Positions 1 through 10,800 of a stretch of DNA of 64,000 bases are shown here, in pieces (within the stretch, counting starts at the first letter, position 1; each line of letters opens with the position of its first letter). Source of the DNA: Nautilus pompilius. Lineage: Eukaryota > Mollusca > Cephalopoda > Nautilida > Nautilidae. The position numbers and the translations under genes were made by a program. The notes beneath the pieces were generated by a model. The model did not search any database and was not told the origin of the DNA. It was given only the letters and a program-made list of their open reading frames with translations. The stretch covers positions 62,001 to 126,000 of the forward strand of contig JACATO010000600.1 of NCBI GenBank assembly GCA_018389105.1, given 5' to 3'.

Positions 1-603
1 AATAGGTAAAAGACAGTTTAATAGATATCACTAACAAGGTTTTGTTTCCAAGCCGATTTTACCTCATCGATTTCGCCCCGCTACAACGGAGATAGATCAC
101 GGAAAGTGGGAGTCTTGCGGTTCACAGGAATTCATACGAAAAAATCTGCAACAACTCAACCACTGAACGTATCCACTGCTGGATCTGTGCGACACAGGTG
201 AGCATCCAGCAAAGAGAAGCCGACTGAATGGCTGTCGTGAAAAATGAAATACAGAATGTGAATTGTAATGGTGCAAGAATTTAAGTAAGAACTGTCACAG
301 AATGAGGGAAAGACGGGTTTTGCGAAAACACCAAAGTTGCTACTGAAGATGGTGAAAAGAAGACGACGACGACGCCTCGGTGGGGATGGACTTAGGTGCG
401 GTTGTCGTGGTGTGTGCACAGAAGGGACTTCGAATTGCCCCAAGCGGCCACAGAATATGTCCCAATATTAAGATAATGCTTAAATTTCTTTCAAAAAGAT
501 AAGATAACTGTCAGATAACAAAATACAGCAAAATATCTCAAAATACGTATCATCAAGTCTGCAATTGTGATTAAAGATAATTAAATAATTCAAAAGGATA
601 AAT
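1..603. other. No gene recognised
   Basis: Mixed-composition DNA with a GC-richer patch at about 350-430. A 95-codon frame crosses it on the - strand, but it shows no recognisable domain, and its arginine-rich part comes from a short GAC-type repeat. A possible donor-like CAG/GTGAGC at about 203 follows a short open stretch on the + strand. There is too little to call an exon. Confidence 0.4.
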
Positions 604-936
604 GGACGGCCTGTGGTTCAGCGGTAGACTGACATGGTTGGAGGTCTGAGTTCTCTGGCTCAGTTTGGCGCACTTCCTTCTCCAGCAACCGGTCGCACGG
701 ATTTATTCTTGGCTTTCAGGTTTTACCCAAGCTAAAATTGAAGAATTCTAATAGGGTTTTCCGGGTGCATTTGGTGGAATTTCCGTGGACAACTCTCTGT
801 CGGTCTGCCTGCACTTCATCCACTACTCAAAAGTCCTGTACCAGGTATCTTACTTGGTCTAATGCACCATACCACCCCTTACCATCTAGCTCATTCCTGT
901 GAGACGTCCCTCGACTAGTGAAAGTCAAGTAGGAAG
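604..936 (+). repeat. tRNA-derived SINE
   Basis: The head looks like a tRNA: an A box (TGGTTCAGCGG, 614-624) fits the Pol III consensus TRGYNNARNNG, and a B-box-like GGTCTGAGTTC follows at 643-653. About 280 bases of non-tRNA body come next. The copy is flanked by an imperfect 11-base duplication (AAAGGATAAAT at 593-603, AAAGGTTAAAT at 937-947), the expected mark of LINE-driven insertion. The long body could hold a conserved SINE central domain such as the Ceph domain known from squid and cuttlefish, but I cannot confirm that by eye. SINEs encode no protein and depend on a partner LINE. Confidence 0.7.
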
Positions 937-947
937 AAAGGTTAAAT

Positions 948-1874
948 TATATAGCACACCTGAATAATACAAATGTTACAAATGCTGTATCGAACATCAA
1001 ATTAAGACAAAAGTTTCGAATAGAAATAAAATACTTAATAGCTCGTTGTAAGTCTGGCTAGCACAGAAATTATCATCCTGTTTCTGCAGTATACTTTCGA
1101 TTATTAAGATGAAAGAAAGCATTTTCGGTTAAATCGTGACCAGTTTCGTAAAATTCATTCCTTAAAAGTAAAATTTATAAAAAGACAAGTAAACTACTTA
1201 ATAGTTTCTTAGTTTAAATGGTCGAAAGTTCTGTTTTATTCTTTGCTACTTGTCTCTAACAGGGAGACGGCTCGAGAGAATGGCTAATCTAAACTTAAGG
1301 TTAAAAGCTATTGCTACCAGTTTATGTTTATTTCCCTAAATGTTTTCCATAAACAGGTAAATAAACAATTCCGGACAAACTGACACAGGGTGGAAATGCC
1401 GTCTAGCACATGTCCTGACCAGCAATCAAAATAAACAGGTGGCATCATTTTCGCGCGTGATGTTTCAGGTTGCCATCGGAGACGGAGAAGGTGCCAAACT
1501 CGTCGCACGTCATCAGTAAAGCTGACTAAATGTCGTCCATCTTAGAGACAAAGTGCTATATTAAACAATCATGCCCTTACTCCAGTTGATGGTCTGTGTG
1601 CATGTGTGAGAAAGATATCAAGTTCATTTAAAACCGATTAAAGGGTTAAATAAGGTCCATTCTCAGAGTCCGTTTCCCATTTAATTAGTTACCCTGGTAA
1701 TCTAAGTTATTTATATTTAGGAGGAGGATGTACAACAGTGCTCATTCTTTTGCGGGGATAAACAGTATAATTTCAAAAACAAAAATAGATGTGCAATCTT
1801 AAATATATCTGCTTAATACGAACTGACAAACTCATGGTAGCCGACCAAGTGACAACTGAGTTCTAAGGGAGATT
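948..1874. other. No gene recognised
   Basis: AT-rich DNA. A short GC-richer patch at about 1375-1510 is open for 64 codons on the - strand, but it shows no domain and no convincing splice sites. Confidence 0.4.
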
Positions 1875-1901
1875 AACAACAACAACAACAACAACAACAA
1901 C

Positions 1902-1935
<34 letters not shown>

Positions 1936-1949
1936 TAATAATAATAATA
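1875..1949. repeat. (AAC)n/(AAT)n microsatellite
   Basis: About nine AAC units run directly into about fourteen AAT units with one slip. The switch from AAC to AAT suggests point change within one original array followed by expansion of both halves. Confidence 0.95.
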
Positions 1950-3634
1950 CATTTGATTATTTATTTATTTGAAGTTAAATAATTTATATTTTGTATAAAG
2001 TATTTATTACAAATAAAGTGTACGGATGATTTCAAAAACTAATTTAACAGCTAAAAAAGAAAGAGAGATGAAAGATTTTTTTATAGAGTTAAGGGAGATA
2101 ACCATAATGTAACTAATCTAAATTTTTACGAATCATTTTTTAGAATGTAGATTTTAGAAAAATGTTTTAAAATAAAATAAGTTAGATCATCAATCGTAAA
2201 CGAAACGTAAATAATAAACAACCAAAAACAAACATTAATTTTTAAATTAATAAAGTTGATAAATTAAGATAGAATTTTAAAAGAAAAATCTTTTGTTCCA
2301 TCCATCTTTTTTCGTTAGCTTAATAACTTTGTTTTAATTAAATAATTTCGTTTTTTTATATGACAGAAACAGTAAAGAGAAAAAAGAGAGAGGAAAATAA
2401 CATATTTAACACGGATGAAATATTTTAACAAATGGTGGCCCTGTGCCTCACTATGTAGACTGAGTCATATCAGTGCAACTTTTTGGAAATCTATTTTTTC
2501 TTCTCTTAACTGTACAGATGATCAAAAAAGCGAACTGTCTGATAACTGTAATATTAGAGTAGATCTAAAAATCTCTCATTTCTTCTCTTTAAATAAACAA
2601 ATCAGAACTGACAATTCACTGGATTTTTTATTAAGTACAACTTTAACAACACAAATAATTATCAACAAAAAACCCTTTTTGCTAAATATTCTATAAAAAA
2701 TAATAATAAGTATGTTTTGTTTTCTCTCTTTAATTTCCAAATTCATAATTTTAGATTCTAAAAAAAGAAAATTTTTAAAATACAATTGGAGAAAATAAAT
2801 TAATATAGAATTAATTTCTAAGCAACAAATAAAAAGTACATTTGTAAAGTGACAGAATCAACCTCATAATTACACTGTGGAAGATTTACTCTGCTCATCC
2901 TTATTCTTGGATTTAAAAAAAGGGGATTGTAGCAGATCCTGTTTTTGGTTATTTTGGGTTTCCACATAACATATTGTACAAACTAATCTAATAAATAAAT
3001 AAATAATAATACCATTGTTTTAAATGCCTTTTTATAAAAAGAAATATTGCATGCAACTAATATAATAAAATTAGTACAACAGCAAAAGTTTTATATATTA
3101 ACCACTTGATTGATTTTCCTTTTTTCTTTACATTTTTATGGATAGTGAATTAAAAAACGTTATTTTCTGGATGATATGTCAGCTCAGAACTTCAAGAGGA
3201 TGAACAGGGAAATCAATAATTAAATATATATATATAGATTTACTTTTAGTTATTTTCCTCACACCTTTATTTACATAAAAATCAAGCAAAACATTTTCTT
3301 TGTTTTTAGTTGATTGATTTTCATGTGTTATTTTTTCAATTTTAGTCTAAAATTCAAATAAAATACCAGCTAAAATGGGACCAAAGGAAGGATCTAAGGC
3401 AAACCCATAAATATGAGAATAGTTTGTTATTAAACAAAATAAAAAAAACATTTAAAGTCATAACCAACAATTAACTTATCACTGGTTCTGGAATTCCAGA
3501 TGCATCCATAGAACCTTGGTGAAGTTTATTAATATATACATCAATAATAGAAGGCAGGTCATCATTAGCAAATAATGTTTAGCTTCAAAGCTCAACACTT
3601 TGTAAAACTGATATAAAATGAAATGCATCTTTAC
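1950..3634. other. AT-rich, no gene recognised
   Basis: Very AT-rich sequence with short frames on both strands that show no domain. It lies downstream of the two candidate exons at 3635-4135 and may be their next intron. I could not find a convincing third exon. Confidence 0.4.
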
Positions 3635-4135
3635 AGTGTAATAATTGCCAGAAACAGGTTGCAGCAGTTTAACAAGAATGCCAGCAAGGGTATCTACAGT
3701 TGACATAAGAGACTTCATAGAACGCCACTGTTCATGTTTTAAGAAGACCATGTAATTCCTCGGTCTACGAATCAGAAGGTCACAAAAAGTAATTAGGAAT
3801 TATATTTTTAATTATTAATAAATATCTTTTTAAGCACCATTGAAGGTGCTTAATATAAACAGTCTTTTCACTCCACACTGAAATTTAGCATTGTCTGAAA
3901 GTACACCCTAGACTTTACCTGTGTAGTTGGGGCTATTAAAAATAATCCAGATCCCCTATCAGAAATAAACCCCACAAAAACCAGTGCATAACGTTTTTGA
4001 TCATTTAACAAAGCTGCACATTCAGAATAAGTAAAATTTGAAAGCATTTTCAACAAGCATACTGATGAAAGGTCATTCGATGTATGACTGTTCCCTTCCC
4101 TGGAGTGGCAGATGGTCTCCAGCACCACCTGGATC
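3635..4135 (-). CDS. Two phased exons of an unnamed host gene (partial)
   Basis: Two candidate coding exons read leftwards. The first (4135-3919, 217 bases) follows an AG acceptor and stays open for one split codon plus 72 full codons. It ends exactly at a codon boundary before a CAG/GTAAAG donor, and its protein runs from IQVVLETICHSREG to FLIAPTTQ. The second (3727-3635, 93 bases) follows GAACAG and encodes 31 codons starting WRSMKSLMST. It ends at ACT/GTAAAG, again in phase 0, so the two join without breaking frame; the intron between is 191 bases. The product looks like leucine-rich helical, possibly armadillo-type, protein, but I do not recognise the family. The first exon and the rest of the gene were not found; the CpG-rich block to the right could be its promoter. 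This could still be a chance open stretch. Confidence 0.45.
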
Positions 4136-5449
4136 CTGATAAGTGGTTTGGCCAACAAACCAAATTAATGGATATATGGGATTTATTTATAAAACTACTG
4201 ATAACATATACAGCAAAAGTTAAGGAAAATTTTAAATAATAAATTAAATACAAAAGGCGAAAAAGCACCAGAACTGAAGACAAGAACGGAGAAACCTTCA
4301 TCTCAGCAGCGATGACGTTTCTTCTGAACAGACATTAGTGGCTTTTTTAAAGAGTCTTTGAGTCACCGTTTTCTCTTTCAAAATATTCACCTATTTTTGT
4401 TCGTCTTTAATATAAAGTATCATAGCTTGTATGCTTTAACTAAAATGAACATGAAGTAAAAAGAGAGGATCCTGGCTGGAAGATGTGACATTATTCCTAC
4501 CATGACAACAGTTGCCTTCCCAAACTACATTTTTCGTGTTTCTGTGTTCTCAAACAGGACCTGACTTTTAAGAATGGACAGAGAACCGACCCAGAGGATG
4601 TCAATGGTTCATCATACATTTTCTTCTGCGCTAAATCAAATTATCCAAATTATAGAGTAGATTAACATTTTTCCCCTCCTTGCTAACATTTCTGATATAC
4701 AACACAGCGTAAAATCCGTGTTTGAAGGCCCTTATTTTGATCAGTGGATAGATATATAATACTAACAGAGTAGATTAATTATTACAATTTCCTTCTGATG
4801 AATTCGTGTAATGTTTTGTATTCACACCTAATAATTATCTCCCGTTGATCTTAAAGTTACCTTGATTATTATTCCTGTGTTATTTTCACAGCCTTGTACA
4901 CATGACAAAACCAAACAAAGTCATTTAAATACTTTATCAATATTTTCAAAGAGAAAAATTTTTTGTCAATAATATAAATGAATCAATATGTGGGCGACTC
5001 TTTTATTTTTATTTTCTAGATCTATCTCCTACTGCAATCTTTTATTTAGGAAAATAAAAAAATATAATAAAACGACTTTAAAAGTTATTCCCCTTAGATT
5101 ATATATATATTTTTAAAAGTCACATATACTATTTTTTTTTATTAGTGCAAATCATTTATTGAAACAAAATTCGTAAGCAAAAGCGTTAATAATCAATGTA
5201 AATAATAATATTTTTTTTCACTGACTATAGAAAAGAAGGGTAAAAAGAAGAAAATTATTTGCATCTTCTGTTTGAATTATCTCCCTTTGGTCTATATTTT
5301 AAGTGAAATTCAGAATTTTTAATTAAATGCTTACTTTAAAAAAGGAACAAGGTAGAAAAACCAAGGGTTTATCCCGCTCTATAAGATATGGAAACAGGAT
5401 ATTTCTAAAGTTTTTGGTTTTTCCAGAACGATGGATTTAATTAACTATT
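4136..5449. other. No gene recognised; probable intron/5' flank
   Basis: AT-rich, with one less AT-rich part at about 4290-4620. It sits between the candidate - strand exons and the CpG-rich block, so it would be the first intron or 5' region of that gene if both calls hold. An 83-codon frame at 4050-4301 overlaps the exon in another frame and is treated as a shadow. Confidence 0.4.
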
Positions 5450-6329
5450 TCTCCAAAACCGTCCAGCTGAAACCCGTCTGGATCTAAACATGGCGACCAT
5501 TTTACGGCCGGGTTTCATCTGAACCCCTCCCATACTCGCTTCACGGCTGGGGCTGGAGGGAGAGATCTACGGCCGCCACACTTTCCCCATCGGCGAAAAA
5601 AAAAAAATGCGATTTATTCATTATAAACACAAAAAATAATGGAAAATACCCCAACCAAAATTACAAGAAGGCGGCGGCTACAGTCGCGGGCAAAATTCGT
5701 ATCGCCATTTTGTTATTCTACTAAAATAAAAAAAAAAACAAAAAAACAAACAACTTATCTTTTTTAAAACAAATTAAAAGAAAAAAAAAACGAGGAAAAA
5801 CCGACTGCGATGATTTCGAAAAGCGCTCGGAAATAAATACCGATGGAACTATATTTCTTCGCGCATGGATTTTGCTCGTAGCGGTAACCGACTCTCGCCA
5901 TTTTAGATTCTCGTTTTCGGGGCGAAACGCTGAATTTTAAGCTATTTTATGAGACTTTCAAAAGTCAAAAAAAAATGAGAGGGAGGAAAAGATACAGGTA
6001 CGCAAGACTGAGACTGGTTTTATAATTCCTTTCATAAGTAATTTTGTGTTTTTTGGAACAAGCGGCCGACATTAATCGAAGGAAGGGCCGCGCGGTCCAT
6101 GCACCGCCCAGTCTTCTCCTGCGGACCCATGGCGACCCCAGCGATACCGATCCACATTCGAAAAGAAAAGAACTATATGGTACAAAGCCCTCGTAAAAGA
6201 TAATAGCACTAACTGCCCGAAAACCAAACAAATAACCAATTTAAAGAAGGGCATTATTCATGTCGGTAAAGTTGAAGTTTTGGTAATGAAGCCACCCGAT
6301 AGTACGAGCTCCGAGGGCTCGACAGCGCC
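5450..6329. promoter_or_regulatory. CpG-rich promoter-like block
   Basis: Against a strongly AT-rich, CpG-poor background this block is dense in CG steps (GGCGGCGGC, CGCGGGC, GCGCTCGG, GGCCGCGCGG). It lies directly upstream of the best first coding exon in the window (ATG at 6330, + strand). GCCATTTT-type motifs recur at about 5495, 5700 and 5898; they resemble the YY1-like/initiator elements (AANATGGCG) often seen at animal housekeeping promoters, which is family knowledge and not proof. With - strand exons about 1.3 kb to the left, it could serve both directions. The transcription start cannot be placed from sequence alone. Confidence 0.55.
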
Positions 6330-6430
6330 ATGGCCGATGCTGCTTCAGCCGAGTTCCATTCAAACATCCCCGTGTGTAACCACGTTGTGGTCATTACTAC
6401 TGAGGCGAGCAGGGCTGTCCTCCCAGGCCG
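6330..6430 (+). CDS. First coding exon of an unnamed host gene
   Basis: An ATG in a strong context (GCGCCATGGCC) opens 33 codons plus two bases and ends at a GTAAAT splice donor at 6431. The peptide starts MADAASAEFHSNIPVCNHV, continues into a hydrophobic VVVITTEASRAVLPG segment, and would leave the next exon to supply the third base of a split codon. The exon sits at the right edge of the CpG-rich block, as expected for a first exon. I do not recognise the protein. A longer open frame (6280-6462) in another phase overlaps it, but its start context is poorer and it runs past the donor. The rest of the gene may span tens of kb to the right, so the GPCR at 20.3-21.6 kb could lie inside one of its introns on the opposite strand. 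Confidence 0.55.
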
Positions 6431-6644
6431 GTAAATTTGAAGTTGTTATATGGACCAACTAACCGCAGCAGTGGTTTATTTGGTTCCTGGCTGGGGGGGA
6501 CTTATACCTGAAGGTGTAACACAATGGTTTACTACATTAAATGGCCATTGTTGAGTATTGTTTGTTTTACTTGTAAAGCCGCGCACCTGTACTTCATTAA
6601 AGATTTCTTTTCCTGATTGAAGTGAAAAAAAAAAAAAATCCAGA

Positions 6645-7830
6645 CTGCCAATTGGTCTCAATCTTTTGCAGTTTCTTGGTGTTTTTATTTTCCTTCCTTT
6701 GGCCCCATTCCATTACCCCTTTTATTTACCATAAACTCCTCACCTGCCCAGGATAGTCTTATTTAGTTATATCCCCCCCCTGCGAGGTGTTTGCTTGTTT
6801 ATTCTTCACTTTTAAGCTTGGCTGTAATTTGCCATGGCCTGCAGGCTACCTACCAGTAACCATCCAGCAGCTTCTCCTGGGAGATTTTTTGGCGATGCCT
6901 GCTGATTAAAGACGACAAAAAAAAAGGAGTTAGTTAAATAAATACGACTTCCCCACTCGCCTGCTGGATGGCCTGCCAGTGAAGTTGTCACATCGCGCAA
7001 TGCACTTGAGAATGAAGCTGATCCTGATGTGAAGAAATACACTTTTTTACTGGTTAAGGGTGCTGATCAAGGACATAAGGGCTAGGACGTTTTCCTGTGT
7101 TTTAGCCCCTCTAGCCTGGAGCCTAGGGATTTGGTTGCCCATCGACTGTTCTAGTCAGGATCCAGCAAAGTCTTTGTTACTGTGAAATCTAACCATTCAC
7201 AAGAATCAAAATAGACAAAAAAAAAAAAAAGCCTTTTGTTCCACATTAATTTTTAGTATTATAATTTTATTTTTTGTATAATATTTTGCATAATTTAATC
7301 ATTTTTGTTTTTTAAGAAAAGAAACATGCAAGATTTGGTTATTTGGTCAAGATTTGATACCTGCAGTTTATTAATGGGTATGTATTTACTGTTTGTTTTA
7401 TTTAGTGATGATAATTTAAAATCCGTAGAAGTTAATTAAAAGTATTAGAATTTACCATGGAGGTAACTAGCTTTATTTTTATTTTTTTAAATGTACCGTT
7501 TTTATTACTTTTCTTTCATGTTAGTATACAGCTATTTAGAAACAAAAGATTTTTTTTAGCATCAGAACCATCCATGTTGAAACTAAAATTTGTTACAATA
7601 TTTGGGCTTAAATTTTGTGTTTAAACCAATTTTGTGCGGAAACAGCAATTCTACTTGAATATTAAATTAGCAACCACACTGCGGCATGAAGTATAAATTG
7701 CCATTGATCTCATTCCTTTGCGGTTTCTTGTTTTTTCCTTGGACACTATACTGTTTTAGTATAAACACACCCTGGAGACTTGTTGCTTTGGATAGTTTTA
7801 GTTATTTCCACTGTGAGAGATTTATCTTTT
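6645..7830 (+). repeat. Pair of diverged direct repeats
   Basis: Two stretches about 1 kb apart share an ordered run of similar words. Both have 'CCA(A)TTG(G/A)TCTCA', then 'TTTTGCAGTTTCTTG' or 'CCTTTGCGGTTTCTTG', then a T-rich stretch with CCTTTGG or CCTTGG, and later 'ATAGTYTTAKTTAGTTAT'-like text. The copies are about 6645-6790 and 7685-7830. They could be two copies of an unnamed interspersed repeat or an old local duplication; no coding potential is seen. The sequence between them is otherwise AT-rich with a GC-richer patch at 6810-7180. Confidence 0.4.
7322..7377 (+). CDS. Weak candidate second exon
   Basis: A T-rich run followed by AAGAAAAG gives a plausible acceptor, and GGTATGT gives a good donor 56 bases on. 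Joined to the exon ending at 6430, the frame stays open and would add about 19 residues (NMQDLVIWSRFDTCSLL region). A nearby alternative acceptor puts a stop in frame. Short AT-rich candidates like this arise by chance, so this is only a pointer. Confidence 0.15.
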
Positions 7831-10800
7831 AAGAGAATTTCTGAACAGTAGTGTCAGTTAGAAACCTGAAGAAAATAGGTTTTAACATACCTTGATTGAA
7901 TTTTATGAAGCTAGAATTTAGACCCAAATGTATCCTATCCAACAGCATTGCTCTTCACAAAGTATAGAAACTAGGAAAATTAGTTTTTAGTCATTTTGAT
8001 TTTCACCCTGACTGTTTTGAACAAACTCGTCTAGAGTTAGATTGCAAGGTGTCTTTACCTGAACATATTTTGTATGCTCACCCATTGATATGATAGTCTT
8101 ATTAATTTCTTGGTTGGATTGCATTTTATATCTTAAAAAAATTTTAAAAGTAGGAACTTAAAATGTATGATATTTGTAAAATTAAATGGAAGAATTATCT
8201 GATATTGTTAACAGAAAGTCTGTTTTTGCAAAGATGCACTCTTTCCAATTTTTTTATATATATAAAAAATTAGTTCATTTAAAAAAATCTTATGAAAATG
8301 TTATTTTAATAAATTTACCAGATGCATATCTGTTTGGAACTGCTTCAAGTCTGAAAAGAAATCTTGTTTTGATTGTGTACTTTAGAGGAGTCGTTTTACA
8401 GTTTTAAGAAGTGCTTATCAGACCAAATTGCGTTTTTCTTTCTCCCAACAGTGCTTTTGTTGATTCAAGACAATTACCTATTGATAAGATAACTTTAGAA
8501 GATTAGCTTGATAAAATCTTACAGTACAATCACAGAAATTTGGAATATATGGCTTACTGATTCATTGAGGATCTGTTTTATGGGATGGATGTTAATGTTC
8601 GACATGGCTGTTTTCACTCTACTTTTGTGGTCCCCTTCCTTGGCTAACTCTTTTACAACTTTTAGTAATTTTGCTAGCCTCAGTATTTGTTTTCATATTT
8701 TTCTATTTGATATTTAAAAAACTGAAACTCAATAAATTTATACTACTGCATAAAGGGATGACATTATTGAAGTGGAGACATTGATATTTACTGATTAAGA
8801 ATGCTATTCAAATTATTTAAAACATAGTAGCTGAAAAACACGAAGGAAACTTGAAAAATATCCACAAGCAACTTGGTGTTAGGATATTTTTCATCACTTT
8901 TTCTGTATAACCTAGTTGATTATTTTAGTATGTGTCTAGAGGGCTATTAATATGGCTGACATTTCCAAAAATATTTGTAATTGCTCCTGGATTTTTTCTC
9001 AAAATTTCCAGTTCACTATTGATTGGTTTTTATAAATTCCTTTTAAATTGAAAATTTTATGAAAATCTTTGAAAATTTGTACAACACTAGAGAGCTGTAT
9101 TCAGAACAACAATTTAAAAAATCAATTAAATGTGCAATATCGTAATTATTCTGTACTTGTTTATCTAGTGAGATACAGATGCCTTATGATTTGGTTAAAG
9201 TCTCAGCCTCTTCCCACCTGCCTATGATTTTAGTTTTTCGGAAATCTTATTTATTTCTTAGCACTGTCCTAGGTAAGAATGGCAAAGTCAGGTTTCACGA
9301 AAGAAGAAATCACACTCGTGATTTTGATAATGTTAACACCATGGCCAGAAATAATTAGGTATCAACTTAGCAGCAGCAGTGCTGTAAAATTCTTTATGAT
9401 GCTGGAATTTTTTGTCTGGTGGATCTTTCCTGGCAAAAATCACTTTTAAATATAGTTGAGCCTAGTGGTGTTTGCTTTCAGTGCTTCACAAGTCAGCTCA
9501 TACACTTGCTACTTTAATAATTTAGTCTATAATATCATTGCACAAATTTTTCATTTGTATAAGGTATCAAACTGTAATAATTTAATTAATATTAAGAATT
9601 CTTAACAATAATCAAAATTATGTATAACAAATCAGTATTACTTCATTTTTATCAAGAATATCTTTCCATTAACACTACCAAAGATATCAAAATATTAACA
9701 ATTCTTTTGGAGCATAATGTATTTATATTTACTCATGACAATCTTATAAACAGAAGACTTAATTTTTCTTCATTTCTTTCTGTACCATACTCAAGTTTAG
9801 CTTCATATGAATTTCGTGTTTGTTTCCACACTATCTTTTGGTTTAACTTTAATTGTGCCTTAATAAAATTCTGATCAAGAAAAATACAATAAACAAATAA
9901 ATGTGATGTGATAACACTAAAGAATACAAAACATTTATAATTTTAATTTTATGCATAAATGTTTGCAGTGCCTCAAACTGGTCAAATATAATCTCAGTAA
10001 GTGCTTATGTTGTTAATCAGGTGCACTTTCTTCTGTGAGACGTTTTTAATTTGGATACAAAATAATAATAAAAAAAAACAATTTTGTGCTAACAAAACTC
10101 TAAAACTGCTAATTTTCTAAATGTATTTGGTCTCTTTTTATGTTTGGGCAAAAAAAAGGGTTTTGTGTTTTGTAGCATTTAAAAAATATCACAATGATTT
10201 CCAAACAGTATGGCGTTTTAATAGTAAGAATAGAAAGTTAAGCATAACAGGAATAGTTATGCTTCATCGTTTTTATCCACTTTTGGGTTTAGCTATATTT
10301 GCAATGAAATATTTTGTTTAATGTTTAATGGAAATTAATTAATTTTGCATCTTTTTGTTTTTAATATGCAGAAGATACACAAGCAGATACTGAATTATTT
10401 TATTTGTGTACTTCATTATATTTACATTAATTTCTAATTGTTTTTTAATGTACCTACTAGGTAACCAAAAATAGACTTTTATTTTACTAATTATTTAATT
10501 AACAGGATAATCAGTTTAAATAAACAAACAAACATCACTGTATGATCAAAGAAATAAAAATTATAATTATTTTAAATGATGTGGAAGCTTAATATGATTG
10601 TACTTTTTAAAATGGTGACCATGTTATTAGACAGATTTCCTTGTGCTTTGGATTTGCTTTTCAAGCATTGCAGCAGATTGAACAGTGCCAAACTTTTCTC
10701 TTTTTTGATGCTCACTTTGAATGTTTATAGGTGTGTACTTTCCATAAATATTTGTTATTCCTTTATTATAGTTTTTGAAAAAATACATTGCAATAACAAA

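Noticed and set aside
1314-1508. 64-codon frame on the - strand in a GC-richer patch
   Set aside because: No domain, and no splice sites in a phase that would join it to the exons at 3635-4135.
6280-6462. 60-codon frame overlapping the 6330 exon
   Set aside because: It is in a different phase, has a weaker start context and ignores the good donor at 6431. The ATG in GCGCCATGGCC is preferred.
9160-9450. Possible tRNA-like head (GGTTAAAGTCTCAGCC)
   Set aside because: The A box fails at its last position, and no matching B box, tail or target duplication was found.
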